Of a stretch of 64,000 nucleotides of DNA, positions 24,329 to 32,739 are shown piece by piece. How positions within the stretch are numbered: the stretch's first letter is position 1; each line of letters starts with the position of its first letter. Under the pieces are notes generated by a model, which was given only the letters and a program-made list of their open reading frames with translations, was not told where the DNA came from and made no database searches. The DNA comes from Curtobacterium sp. MMLR14_010 (GTDB lineage: Bacteria > Actinomycetota > Actinomycetes > Actinomycetales > Microbacteriaceae): contig NZ_MJGV01000035.1 of the NCBI RefSeq assembly GCF_001865015.1, forward strand, positions 1 through 64,000, given 5' to 3'. A program made the position numbers and the translations under genes.

Positions 24329-25864
24329 GTGGTCGATGTGGATCTACGCCAGATGGAACTGGGCTCGCCTGCTGCTGAGCGAGACGCCGGCCTGCAGGAC
24401 TATTTTATTGAAAGCGATGCGTTCCGCCGAGTTGCCGAAGGTAACAAGCGCATTGTGATCGGTAACCGCGGCGTGGGTAAAAGTGCCATTTTTCAGTTCA
24501 TTGCTAGGACCGAGCGGAAAAAGCCTCTCACCTCGGTTATTGAACTTTCACCCGAAGACTACTCCTATGAACTGTTGCGCGAGACAATGGCAACAGAGCA
24601 GGAAGGTTCTTGGCAAAAACAAAGCGCGTACGCGGCGGCTTGGAAATACCTTCTTTACGTCCTCGTCATGAAAGAAGTGACAAAAGATGGGGGTAAGCCT
24701 GCTCGTGGGTCCGCGCTCGGACGCATTTCGAAGTACGTTCGTGACCACCATCAAGGCGGCCAGCACGACAAGCTCTCCGCGCTCATTTCGTATCTAAAGC
24801 GATTGGAGGGCGTCAAGATTGGCAAGTATGAAGGCGGGCTGAAGACGCGAGAGCTGCAAAAACTTTACAAGCTCGAAGAGTTAGTATTGCTTCTTCCTGA
24901 CCTGCAGGAAGTTCTGCAACGGCAGCGGGTCATCATTCTTGTCGATGAGCTTGACAAGGGGTGGGACGAAAGTGAGGATGCAAAGGCTTTCGTAGCAGGG
25001 CTCTTCCAGGCCTGCCAGGCGCTCAATTCCGTGTCGACGAATATGCGTCTCTACATGAGTCTTCGGCAGGAGCTCTACGAGAACATCCCCGCTCTTTATG
25101 AGGATGCCCAGAAGGTGAGGGACCTCACTGAGACGATCAGGTGGGACGAAGCCGGGCTCAAGCGCCTGGTCGCCCGACGCATCCGAGTTGCCCTACTACA
25201 GGGCAAATCCTTCGATGATGCGACCGAGGTTGCGGGCATGTCGGATGATGACCTGTGGAACGCCCTGTTTGCCGAGACCCTGACATACAGGCGTAACAAT
25301 TCATTCAACTACCTCGTGGACCGCACCCTGTATCGACCGCGTGAGATTATTCAATTTTGCAGTCAGGTCATCGGGCAAGCTACCGACGAGGAGCGAGATG
25401 CTCCCCTCGACTACGCGACAATTGTCAAAGCGGAGCACACCTATTCCGAGGACCGAGCGCAGGACATTGCTGCGGAATATAGGTTCCAGTACCCTGAACT
25501 TCTCGTGATTTTTGAAGAATTTCGCGGCCAGACTTACACGTTTGACAGAGAGGAGCTCGAACTCCTCTGTCTGGAGATTATTCTTCGAAATAGGCCGTCC
25601 TCAAGTCAGCTCAATTGGCTCGAAGGTTTCGGCCCTGATGAACTAATCGACGTGCTGTGGCGCGTCGGGTTCCTCAAGGCGCAAGCCGTGGGCGGCATCA
25701 AGGGGCAGGCGCGAAGCGGCAGTACATACCTGGGCCCCTACCAGGTCGGCAGCTTAAACATGCCAAGTATTACCCGATTTCAGGTGCATCCGATGTACCG
25801 TTCCTGGCTTGCAATGCGCGAGCCCAAGGGGACGCCAAATCGTGAGGCTGAGAGCCAGCGTTGA
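24329..25864 (+). CDS. P-loop ATPase of the Sll1717 type (probable defence gene)
   Basis: 511 aa, GTG start with GGGGGA upstream. Walker A GNRGVGKS at about residues 45-52 and Walker B IILVDELDKGWDE at ~202-214 fit the Sll1717 family of STAND-like P-loop ATPases, which recur in defence islands. The C-terminal third lacks a recognised effector and may be a sensor or DNA-contacting part. Codon use is more AT-rich than its neighbours (many TTT, ATT, TTG), a sign of separate origin. It points at the left Lsr2 gene; the mirror cassette has TrlF at this position. Confidence 0.75.
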   Translation: MVDVDLRQMELGSPAAERDAGLQDYFIESDAFRRVAEGNKRIVIGNRGVGKSAIFQFIARTERKKPLTSVIELSPEDYSYELLRETMATEQEGSWQKQSAYAAAWKYLLYVLVMKEVTKDGGKPARGSALGRISKYVRDHHQGGQHDKLSALISYLKRLEGVKIGKYEGGLKTRELQKLYKLEELVLLLPDLQEVLQRQRVIILVDELDKGWDESEDAKAFVAGLFQACQALNSVSTNMRLYMSLRQELYENIPALYEDAQKVRDLTETIRWDEAGLKRLVARRIRVALLQGKSFDDATEVAGMSDDDLWNALFAETLTYRRNNSFNYLVDRTLYRPREIIQFCSQVIGQATDEERDAPLDYATIVKAEHTYSEDRAQDIAAEYRFQYPELLVIFEEFRGQTYTFDREELELLCLEIILRNRPSSSQLNWLEGFGPDELIDVLWRVGFLKAQAVGGIKGQARSGSTYLGPYQVGSLNMPSITRFQVHPMYRSWLAMREPKGTPNREAESQR

Positions 25865-25868
25865 CTTC

Positions 25869-25889
25869 CTGACATAAGAGACCGCTATC
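25869..25889. repeat. Conserved cargo boundary, left copy
   Basis: Read leftward, GATAGCGGTCTCYTATGTCA plus G. The same sequence, differing at one base, lies at 39812-39832 in the mirror cassette. In both places it separates the conserved Lsr2 side from the non-homologous ATPase side. It begins 5 bp after the stop of the Sll1717-type gene. Confidence 0.65.
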
Positions 25890-25901
25890 GGCGCAGACGG
25901 T

Positions 25902-25935
25902 AACGGCCGGTCACTCTGTGGGGTGATCGGCCGTT
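25902..25935. terminator. Terminator between ATPase and Lsr2 genes
   Basis: Stem AACGGCCGGTCAC with GTGATCGGCCGTT (one mismatch), loop TCTGTGGG, in the convergent gap. The mirror cassette has a related hairpin at 39764-39801. Confidence 0.7.
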
Positions 25936-25956
25936 GTTGCGCGTGGGGGAGTGGTG

Positions 25957-26301
25957 TCAGTGTGCGGCGTCGTACGCGTCGCGGACGGTCTGGCTGATGC
26001 GGCCACGGGAGGACACCTCGTGGCCGTTCGCGGCGGCCCATTCGCGGATCTTTCCGAGCTCCTCGGCGTTGCCGCGCTTGGGTGCACTGCCGCCGCTGGT
26101 GCGGCCGGAACGCCCGCTGACCTTCCGGGCGGCGGCGATGTAGTCGGAGAACGCTTCGCGGAGTGCTTCCGCGTTGTCGTCAGTCAGGTCGATTTCGTAG
26201 GCGGAGCCATCGAAACCGAACGTGACGGTCTGGCCCTTGCCGTCGTCGATGGTGTCGCCGGTGAGGTCGTCGACAAGGTGCGTGGTGACTTTCTGCGCCA
26301 T
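25957..26301 (-). CDS. lsr2: Lsr2-family nucleoid/silencing protein, left copy
   Basis: 114 aa, the usual Lsr2 length. N-terminal dimerisation half (MAQKVTTHLVDDLTGDTI, then VTFGFDGSAYEIDLTDDNA) and C-terminal DNA-binding half with the AT-hook-like RGR core in VSSRGRISQTVRDAY. Lsr2 binds AT-rich DNA and silences acquired genes, as H-NS does in other bacteria. The adjacent ATPase gene is AT-richer than its surroundings and thus a natural target. I count 14 differences from the copy at 39401. Divergent from the YhcG-like nuclease with a ~100-bp promoter region between. Confidence 0.92.
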   Translation of the reverse strand: MAQKVTTHLVDDLTGDTIDDGKGQTVTFGFDGSAYEIDLTDDNAEALREAFSDYIAAARKVSGRSGRTSGGSAPKRGNAEELGKIREWAAANGHEVSSRGRISQTVRDAYDAAH

Positions 26302-26408
26302 GGTGGAGGTCGCCTTTCGCTCGTTGGTCGCCTCTACTGTGGCATATTCGCCCCAAGGGAAGCTCTTCAGGTAGTTCTCGATGATGATGCGATCGGGCAG
26401 ACTTGACC

Positions 26409-27470
26409 ATGATGTCTGATTCCTCGCCAGCCGTGTCCGGGTACGCCACTGCCCTTGCTGAGTTGAAGCAGCAAGTACGCGCGGCCCGGTTCATAGCGCA
26501 GCGCCGCGTGAACACGGAACTTGTTCGCCTCTACTGGGGGATCGGCGCAACGATCCTGCAGCGCCAAGGTGACGAGGGATGGGGCAGCAACGTCATCGGC
26601 CGCCTCGCAACGGATCTCCGGGCTGAGTTCCCGGAGATGAAGGGGTTCTCGCGCGCGAACCTGTTCTACATGCGCCGATTCGCGGGGGAGTGGCCGGTGG
26701 ACGCGATTGTCCAACAGCCTGTTGGACAACTGCCCTGGGGGCACATCACCGTCCTCCTGGACCGGCTCGATGACCACGACCTTCGTGACTGGTACGCCCG
26801 CCAGGCGGCCGCGCGTGGTTGGTCGAGGAACGTGCTCGAGCACCAGATCCGGTCCGCTGCACATACGCGGCTGCAGGCAGCGCCGACGAACTTTGCCGAG
26901 GTGCTTCCGCCAGGAGATTCGGATCTGGCGCAGCAGTTGACGAAAGACCCGTACGTGCTGGACTTCCTCGCGCTCGATGGCGACGCGAAGGAACGCCACC
27001 TCGAGCAGGCACTCGTCGACCGGATCATCGACACCCTCCGCGAGCTCGGGGAGGGGTTCGCGTTCGTCGGTCGGCAGGTGCACTTCGACGTCGACGGAGA
27101 TGACTTCTACGTCGACCTGCTGTTCTTCCACGTGGAACAGCTTCGGTACGTGGTCATCGAGCTCAAGACCGGGAAGTTCAAACCCGAGTACCTCGGCCAG
27201 CTCGGCTTCTACGTCGCGCTCGTCGACGACAAGCTCCGCCGCACCCAGCACGCCGACACCGTCGGCCTTCTCCTGGTCGCGGACAAAAATGACGCCGTTG
27301 TTCGTTACTCGCTCGGCGCACACCAAACCCCGATCGGTGTCGCCAGCTACGACCTGCTGCCACCATCCGTGCAGGCCGCTCTTCCCACGGAGGCTGAGCT
27401 CACTCAAGCGCTCCGTGAGCCCGCTGAGGACGCGGCCCTGGCTTCCGGCGTTGCACCCGAAGATGGATGA
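26409..27470 (+). CDS. YhcG/DUF1016-type PD-(D/E)XK nuclease, left copy
   Basis: 353 aa from ATG 26409. The N-terminal DUF1016 half has LVRLYWGIGATILQRQ and LPWGHITVLLDRL; the C-terminal nuclease half has FVGRQVHFDVDGDDFYVDLLFFH, then YVVIELKTGKFKPEY, giving the D...E-x-K catalytic pattern. YhcG-like proteins are regular members of restriction and defence islands, with poorly known biochemistry. A near-identical twin is encoded in inverted orientation at 38251-39297. Its stop overlaps the start of a membrane-protein gene by 8 bp. Confidence 0.88.
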   Translation: MMSDSSPAVSGYATALAELKQQVRAARFIAQRRVNTELVRLYWGIGATILQRQGDEGWGSNVIGRLATDLRAEFPEMKGFSRANLFYMRRFAGEWPVDAIVQQPVGQLPWGHITVLLDRLDDHDLRDWYARQAAARGWSRNVLEHQIRSAAHTRLQAAPTNFAEVLPPGDSDLAQQLTKDPYVLDFLALDGDAKERHLEQALVDRIIDTLRELGEGFAFVGRQVHFDVDGDDFYVDLLFFHVEQLRYVVIELKTGKFKPEYLGQLGFYVALVDDKLRRTQHADTVGLLLVADKNDAVVRYSLGAHQTPIGVASYDLLPPSVQAALPTEAELTQALREPAEDAALASGVAPEDG

Positions 27471-27933
27471 AGCAGTGGGCAATCTCATTGCTGCTCTCGC
27501 GCTCTTGGTCTCGATCTTTGGCGCGGCCTGGGTCGCCTACCAAGACACCGGGCGCTGGCGCCGCCTCGAGCGGTACGGGAACGCAGTTCAGTCAGCGCGA
27601 CCGGGCAGCCTGGAGCAGACCACGCTGCAGTCGGTATTCGACCAGCTCGCACTCCCGCTGGCGCTGGAAGCGCTCGCACCACCGAGGAAGAAGCTCCGCA
27701 GGTGGGCCTGGGTAGCTATCTACGTCGGGCTCGTCATCGAGACTGTTTGGTTTCTGATGGTCGCGGTAAACCAGCGCGGTTGGCTCTCCTGGACCGTCTA
27801 CGGCATCGGCCTTGCCGTGCTCGTGACCGGAGTACTTCTCAGGGGGACGTGGCGCGAGCGCCGCCAGCAGTGGATGCGGGAAGAGATGCAGCGACGCCTC
27901 GCACAGCTGCCGACACCCGCGCACTCAAACTGA
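27463..27933 (+). CDS. Membrane protein coupled to the nuclease
   Basis: 156 aa from ATG 27463, overlapping the nuclease stop by 8 bp, so it is co-translated. Three hydrophobic helices: ~6-22, ~80-100 and ~108-126; the tail is strongly basic (RGTWRERRQQWMREEMQRRL). No known family. The right-hand cassette has no equivalent gene after its nuclease, so this is not a fixed part of the module, though its tight overlap suggests functional linkage on the left side. Confidence 0.65.
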   Translation: MDEAVGNLIAALALLVSIFGAAWVAYQDTGRWRRLERYGNAVQSARPGSLEQTTLQSVFDQLALPLALEALAPPRKKLRRWAWVAIYVGLVIETVWFLMVAVNQRGWLSWTVYGIGLAVLVTGVLLRGTWRERRQQWMREEMQRRLAQLPTPAHSN

Positions 27934-28037
27934 CTGGGTACGGCGTGCTCGGACGGCGCGCTGAAATCGCGGAGCAAGCCGAGCGGCTGAGGCGCCCGGT
28001 AGGGGATGGCGTACCGGGCCGGTCTGGGTAGCATCGC

Positions 28038-28373
28038 GTGGTGGCATCGACTGTTCAGTCCGAGCCGCCCGGCGCGGGGCGGTACACCGCAGCACGGGTG
28101 CTGCTGGTGTGTTCAGCCGCGGGCTTTGCGATCCTCTGGGTGACCCTATGGGTGCCTGTGCTGCTGACCGGAAGCGAAGGCAGTCTGTTCCTGTATCCGA
28201 TCGTGTTCCTGCTCGCCGCGGGACCGTGGGCCGGCGCGTGGACTGCTCTGGCACTGGCGGGTAGTTCCCTGAAGGCGGGCGGCAGCAGCCGCAACGAGTT
28301 GGTCCTGGCCTTCAGCGCGATCCTGCTCGCCCTGGGTCCGGTCCTGCTCTGGTTCGGACCAACGCTCACCTGA
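28038..28373 (+). CDS. Small multi-pass membrane protein
   Basis: 111 aa, GTG start. About three to four hydrophobic helices (VLLVCSAAGFAILWVTLWVPVL, LFLYPIVFLLAAGPWAGAWTALALA, LVLAFSAILLALGPVLLWF). No charged loops beyond short turns, and no recognised family. It lies 104 bp beyond the previous gene on the same strand. It looks like a chromosomal-style small membrane protein. Confidence 0.6.
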   Translation: MVASTVQSEPPGAGRYTAARVLLVCSAAGFAILWVTLWVPVLLTGSEGSLFLYPIVFLLAAGPWAGAWTALALAGSSLKAGGSSRNELVLAFSAILLALGPVLLWFGPTLT

Positions 28374-28606
28374 GCCACCGTCTCAGCTCACGTCTCGGTA
28401 GCCGATCCTCCGCCGAACGGACATGCCGGGCCGTCAGCGACGCTGGTACATCGCTGTCATCACCTTCGACGAGGGTCGGATCAGCACACTCCGTGAGTAC
28501 GGCGGGCCGTTCCTGCAGGTGCAGTGAAGCCAGCTCCGCTGCGCGCTCTGCCGCTGGGCTGAGCGAGGCGTCGTCGTCGTGGCAGTTCGCCACCTACGAT
28601 GCGGAG

Positions 28607-29125
28607 GTGTCCACCGAACTCGAGCCACGCCGGTACCGAAGCACCGATGCTGAAGAGCTCACGGCGCTGTTGCATCAGGCGTACCGAGAGTTGCAAGACC
28701 AAGGGCTGAACTTCACGGCAGCGACGCAGGATATCGAAACGACCCGTCGCCGGGTCGCGGAAGGGGCTTGCTGGGTCATCGAGTTCGAAGGCCGGATCGC
28801 TGCGACGATGACGATGTCAGTTCCCCCGCCCGACGACATCCAGTCCCTCTCCGTTCATGCTCGAAGCCCCTCCACGGGATGGCTCTGTCAGATTGCTGTG
28901 GGGCCAGAACTCCGCGGGCGAGCGGTCGCGCGGACGCTCTTCGCAGCCGCGTGCGACTGGGCACTGAGCGAGGGCACCAAGACTGTGGGGCTCGACACTG
29001 CCGCTCCGGCACAGCACCTCGTCGACATGTACTCGCGATGGGGCTTCGAGCGTCGAGACACAGTGCGCTTCCCAGGCAAGACGTACGACAGCATCGTCAT
29101 GACCACAGCGTTGCGTGAAATTTGA
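28607..29125 (+). CDS. GNAT-family N-acetyltransferase
   Basis: 172 aa from the GTG at 28607 (GGAGG directly upstream); a start at 28493 would add 38 unlikely Ser/Ala-rich residues. The acetyl-CoA loop region is IAVGPELRGRAVARTLFAAACDWA, followed by TVGLDTAAPAQHLVDMYSRWGFERRDTV, as in GNAT enzymes. Substrate unknown. A broken piece of a very similar gene lies at 31735-31838 on the other strand, so this locus was duplicated. Confidence 0.82.
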   Translation: MSTELEPRRYRSTDAEELTALLHQAYRELQDQGLNFTAATQDIETTRRRVAEGACWVIEFEGRIAATMTMSVPPPDDIQSLSVHARSPSTGWLCQIAVGPELRGRAVARTLFAAACDWALSEGTKTVGLDTAAPAQHLVDMYSRWGFERRDTVRFPGKTYDSIVMTTALREI

Positions 29126-29182
29126 GTTGAGACGCCGACCACGACGAGCGGCGGAGGGCAGCACCCTTCGGTGCCCCTGTTC

Positions 29183-29226
29183 GACGGATGGATCACGTCA
29201 CTGCACGGTGATGTGATCCATCCGTC
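29183..29226. terminator. Bidirectional terminator
   Basis: Perfect 14-bp stem GACGGATGGATCAC with GTGATCCATCCGTC, 16-nt loop, between the convergent GNAT and SDR genes. Confidence 0.75.
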
Positions 29227-29243
29227 GTGTCGGCGGCACCCGG

Positions 29244-30125
29244 TCAGGGCTGGAGCGCTTCGAGGTCCTCGAGCAGGGACGGGTGCGACGGCTCCCACCC
29301 AAGTTCCTTCCGGGTTTGCGTGCTGGAGGACGGCTGGTCCATGGCGAAGACCGGTCCGAACGGGCCGAAGGTGTCATCCGGCACGGACTGGACCGGCAGT
29401 CCGAGGCGCCGACCCACGACCGTGGCGATGTCGATGACTCGGTCACCCTCGTCGGCGACTGCGTGCCAGACGGTGCCGCCGGGTGCGGACTCGAGCGCGA
29501 GCCGGAACAGCGCAGCGGCGTCCCGAGCGTGCACGGCGGGCCAGCGCTGCTCGCCGTCGCCCGGGTAGCCGGCGATCCCGGACCGTCGGGCAGCGTCGGT
29601 GAGGAGTCCAGCGAAGCCGCCCTGCCCGTCCTCGTGGACTGTGCGGGGCATCCGGACGGCGGAGGTCCGGACGCCCTGCGACGACAGTGCGAGCAGGTCC
29701 GTCACGGCGATCGCGCGGCTCGCGACCGGGCCGTCGGTCGGTAGCGGGTCGGACTCGGTCGAGGCACGCCCGGCCACCCACGGCGTGCCCGACACTGTGA
29801 CGAGCGGCTTGTCCGAGCCGATCAGCGCGGCTCCGAGGGTCACCATCGCGTCGCTTTCCTCAGTCAGCCCCTGCTCGAGTGCCTCGGCGCTGCCGTAGTC
29901 GCGGCTGAAGGCGAGGCTGATGACCCCGTCGACGCGGGTGGCGGCATCGCGCAGGACGTCGAGATCGGTGAGGGAACCGCGCAGTGGTTCTGCGCCGGCG
30001 GCAGCGAGGGCAGCGGCGGAAGCGTCCGAGCGGGCGAGCCCGAGGACGGTGTGGCCGTGGGTGAGCAGCTCGGCGACGACGGCGGTGCCGATCGTGCCGG
30101 TGCCGCCGGTGACGAAGACGTGCAT
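29244..30125 (-). CDS. SDR-type NAD(P)-dependent reductase/epimerase
   Basis: 293 aa. The N-terminal Rossmann motif VTGGTGTIGTAVV (about residues 5-17) binds NAD(P); further markers are LRGSLTDLD and the extended C-terminal domain of atypical SDRs (NAD-dependent epimerase/dehydratase family). Divergent from a TetR gene, with operator palindromes between them, so it is probably the TetR target. The substrate is unknown; such enzyme/TetR pairs usually respond to a xenobiotic. Confidence 0.85.
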   Translation of the reverse strand: MHVFVTGGTGTIGTAVVAELLTHGHTVLGLARSDASAAALAAAGAEPLRGSLTDLDVLRDAATRVDGVISLAFSRDYGSAEALEQGLTEESDAMVTLGAALIGSDKPLVTVSGTPWVAGRASTESDPLPTDGPVASRAIAVTDLLALSSQGVRTSAVRMPRTVHEDGQGGFAGLLTDAARRSGIAGYPGDGEQRWPAVHARDAAALFRLALESAPGGTVWHAVADEGDRVIDIATVVGRRLGLPVQSVPDDTFGPFGPVFAMDQPSSSTQTRKELGWEPSHPSLLEDLEALQP

Positions 30126-30144
30126 GGGGACTCCTCGAATCAAG

Positions 30145-30166
30145 TGATGGGACAGGTGTGCCGTCA
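30145..30166. promoter_or_regulatory. Imperfect TetR operator near SDR start
   Basis: TGATGGGACAGGTGTGCCGTCA, a degenerate version of the palindrome at 30178-30199, 20 bp before the SDR start codon. Confidence 0.5.
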
Positions 30167-30177
30167 CTTTATACCCG

Positions 30178-30199
30178 CGATGGGACATTTGTCCCATCG
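30178..30199. promoter_or_regulatory. TetR operator palindrome
   Basis: CGATGGGACA-TT-TGTCCCATCG, perfect 10-bp arms, in the divergent region and 16 bp before the TetR start. Likely autoregulation and repression of the SDR gene. Confidence 0.8.
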
Positions 30200-30214
30200 C
30201 GTAGGATGGGAGCC

Positions 30215-30793
30215 ATGGCGCGATGGGAACCAGGAGCACGGGATCGGCTCATCGTCGCCGCCGTCGACCTGTTCACGGAGCAGGGCTACGACGCGACGAC
30301 CGTCACCGAGATCGCCGAGCGCGCCGGTGTCACGAAGAGCACCTTCTTCCGGCACTTCCCTGACAAGCGCGAGCTCCTCGTTGCCGGGCAGGAAACCCTC
30401 AGTCGCCTGCTCGCCGAGGGGATCACCGGGGCGCCTGCTGGCGCCAGCCCGCTGGAGGCCGTTGCGGCGGGGTTGGAGCGGGCCTCCGGTGAGATGGGTC
30501 CTCAGAACCGTGAACTCGGACCGCGCCTCAAGGCCGCCGTCGCCGCGAGCAGTGAGCTGCAGGAACGGGACGCGTTGAAGAACGTGGGCATGGCGGCCGC
30601 GATGACGACGGCGCTGCTCGAACGCGGGGCCTCCGAGGCGACGGCGCACCTGGCCAGCGAGATGGGGGTCCTCGCATTCAAGCAGGGGTATGCCCGCTGG
30701 TCAGAGGGCGAGCGGAACGACGACGACAGGCTCGCCCGCCACGCGCTCGAGGTCCTGCAGGAACTCCGGAACGCCGCGGCCGCCCTCGATTGA
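30215..30793 (+). CDS. TetR-family repressor of the SDR gene
   Basis: 192 aa from ATG 30215. Helix-turn-helix TVTEIAERAGVTKSTFFRHFPDK at about residues 30-52 is textbook TetR. The C-terminal domain is all-helical (LERASGEMGPQNRELGPRLKAAVAA...), the ligand-binding part. Divergent from the SDR enzyme with a perfect operator palindrome between. Ligand unknown. Confidence 0.88.
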   Translation: MARWEPGARDRLIVAAVDLFTEQGYDATTVTEIAERAGVTKSTFFRHFPDKRELLVAGQETLSRLLAEGITGAPAGASPLEAVAAGLERASGEMGPQNRELGPRLKAAVAASSELQERDALKNVGMAAAMTTALLERGASEATAHLASEMGVLAFKQGYARWSEGERNDDDRLARHALEVLQELRNAAAALD

Positions 30794-30877
30794 CCAGCCG
30801 TTGACGGCGCAAGCAGTCGCATGAAGCGATAGTCCGCGTCGCGTCAAAGTCCGCGACATAGGGCCGCCCGCGGGTTC

Positions 30878-31450
30878 TCAGACTGAGGCGAGCGCTGTGG
30901 CGGTCTTCGCTGCGCCGTCCCAGTCGATGACAGCGTCGTCGGCGGCGGCGTGGAAGATGACGCGTCCCCGGACTGCTCGCTCGGTCGCAGCGTAGAGGGC
31001 GTTGCCGATCGTAGCCACGAGTGTCCCGGTGGCCTCGAGGAGTGCACGATAAGCTGCCACATCGTGTGCTGCGAGGCCGCCCTGCAGCTCACGGGCTGTG
31101 GTGGCGGCGGCAAGTCTCGCGCTTGCCGGTACCGCGCCTGCGGACTGAATCGCTCGCGCGTGCAGCGCGTCAAGGAGTGCTGCAGCCTCGTCGTGCGCTG
31201 GACCCGAGAGGCTGGCGATACGGGTGTATCGGTTGGCTGCCATCTCGACGAGCCCCTCCGATTCGAGGCGCGCGATTGCTTCCCGTACCGGCGTACGTGA
31301 GACACCAAGCCAGGCGGTGAGCTGCTCGTCGTTGAGGCGCTCACCGGGCTCGAGTGTCCCGTCCTGGATCGCGTTGAGCATCCGGCTGTAGACGACGTCG
31401 CGGAGAAGGGTTCGAGGAGTAGCGGTTGCTGACGGTTTCGGTACTGGCAT
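30878..31450 (-). CDS. GntR-family transcriptional regulator
   Basis: 190 aa from the ATG at 31450 (a longer frame extends upstream through debris). Winged helix: LRDVVYSRMLNAIQDGTLEPGERLND, then LTAWLGVSRTPVREAIARLESEGLVEM, diagnostic of GntR. The C-terminal half is Ala-rich and helical, possibly an FCD-like effector domain. No adjacent metabolic operon, so its target is elsewhere or lost. It is flanked by gene fragments on its upstream side. Confidence 0.83.
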   Translation of the reverse strand: MPVPKPSATATPRTLLRDVVYSRMLNAIQDGTLEPGERLNDEQLTAWLGVSRTPVREAIARLESEGLVEMAANRYTRIASLSGPAHDEAAALLDALHARAIQSAGAVPASARLAAATTARELQGGLAAHDVAAYRALLEATGTLVATIGNALYAATERAVRGRVIFHAAADDAVIDWDGAAKTATALASV

Positions 31451-31565
31451 GTCTACATCGTATACTAGATTGTCCGCGGTTGCCAGAGACAAGGGACGCC
31501 CGGCTGCGCCTCCTTGCCGGCCGGCTGTCGAGTCGAGGACGCCCGTCACGGGACCACGACTCCGA

Positions 31566-31697
31566 TCAGATGAGCGGGAGGCGCGCTTCCTGCAGCACCG
31601 CGAACCGGTCGAGGTCACCGCGGACGGCATCGGCGTCGGCCGCCAAGAAGTGCGCCTTGGACATACCGTCACGCCAGAACACGGTGAAGACGGCCCG
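31566..31697 (-). pseudogene. C-terminal fragment of an unknown gene
   Basis: Leftward frame VFTVFWRDGMSKAHFLAADADAVRGDLDRFAVLQEARLPLI then stop. It reads like genuine protein (balanced composition, amphipathic helix at the end) but has no start, and the sequence before it is from a different frame and gene. Identity unknown; it lies in a patch of gene debris between the GntR and GAF-ANTAR genes. Confidence 0.35.
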
Positions 31698-31734
31698 CCG
31701 TCACAGTCCGCGCCGATTGGAAGGCTAAAGCACC

Positions 31735-31838
31735 CGAAGGCATCAGTGTCTCGGTGCTCGAAGCCCCATCGCGAGCACATGTCGACGAGGTGCTGTGCCC
31801 CAACGGCAGTGTCGAACCCCACAGTCTTGGTGCCTTGA
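31735..31838 (-). pseudogene. GNAT acetyltransferase fragment
   Basis: Leftward translation gives GTKTVGFDTAVGAQHLVDMC then SRWGFEHRDTDAF, matching GTKTVGLDTAAPAQHLVDMY then SRWGFERRDTVRF of the intact enzyme encoded at 28607-29125. Only about 33 codons survive. It shows that this region was duplicated in opposite orientation and then eroded. Confidence 0.7.
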
Positions 31839-32025
31839 CGGCGTCGGCAATGGGGACGCCATCGACTGTCCCGCGCGGCTTCCTCGAGCTGCGTGCGGAG
31901 GCCCGCATCGATGGCGTCGCTGTCCTTTACAGACCCGGCGTAGTCACGCCGACGCATGCCACGAGGAACGTGGAAGATGTAAACCTCGATGCGATGCAAC
32001 ACGAAACAAGCGAGAGGTGGCCGAT

Positions 32026-32739
32026 TCAGAGCCGCAGGCTGCGGTTCACGATCGCCTGCGCGACGTCGGACAGGGGCTCGCCGGTGGCGACCGCGTGGGC
32101 GCGGATGATGCCGAAGGCGTCCTCGATGGAGACGCTCCTGACGTGGGAGACGACGCCCTTGGCCTGCTCGATGACCTCGCGGGACCCGATGGCGCGCTGC
32201 AGCTGGGCCTGCACGACCTCGTGCTCGCGGAGGGTCCGCTCGTGCAGGATGCCGATGGTCGCCACGTCCGCCATGGCCCTGGCGATCCGGAGGTCGGGGT
32301 CGGACAGGGTGCCGGGTGCGGTCCCGAACAGGTTGAGCGTGCCGATGACGGTGGCGCGGAGGCGCAGCGGCACGGCGTGCGCCGACCGGACGCCGAGCGC
32401 CAGGGCCCCGGCGCTGAAGGCCGCCCACGCGGCTGGCGCGTCCGCGATGTCCGGGCACGCGACGGGCTGGCCGGTGGTGAAGGTCGTCATGCAGGGCCCG
32501 GCCTCGGCGTCGAGCTGCAGGACCTCCATCAGCCTGCTGGTCTCCGAGGTGGACGCGATGACCTCGAGCTCGCCCCAGGCGTTCGCGAGCATGATGCCGG
32601 CGGCGTCGATGTCGAGCACGTCCACGCAGGTCTCGACCAGGGTCTGGAGGAGCTCGACGACGTCGTAGGAGTCGACGAGGGTGTCGGCGAGCGTCGCGAA
32701 CGTGTCGACGATCCGGGCCTCACGTGGCGTGCCGGTCAT
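32026..32739 (-). CDS. GAF-ANTAR antitermination regulator 2
   Basis: 237 aa. A GAF sensor domain fills residues ~15-165 (AGIMLANAWGELEVIASTSE, EAGPCMTTFTTGQPVACPDI). The C-terminal ~55 residues are an ANTAR RNA-binding domain (LQRAIGSREVIEQAKGVVSHVRSVSIEDAFGIIRAHAVATGEPLSDVAQAIVN). ANTAR proteins bind dual hairpins in RNA and prevent transcription termination; GAF would sense a ligand. It overlaps the preceding GAF-ANTAR gene by 4 bp in a three-gene leftward operon headed by an AraC-type protein. Confidence 0.87.
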   Translation of the reverse strand: MTGTPREARIVDTFATLADTLVDSYDVVELLQTLVETCVDVLDIDAAGIMLANAWGELEVIASTSETSRLMEVLQLDAEAGPCMTTFTTGQPVACPDIADAPAAWAAFSAGALALGVRSAHAVPLRLRATVIGTLNLFGTAPGTLSDPDLRIARAMADVATIGILHERTLREHEVVQAQLQRAIGSREVIEQAKGVVSHVRSVSIEDAFGIIRAHAVATGEPLSDVAQAIVNRSLRL

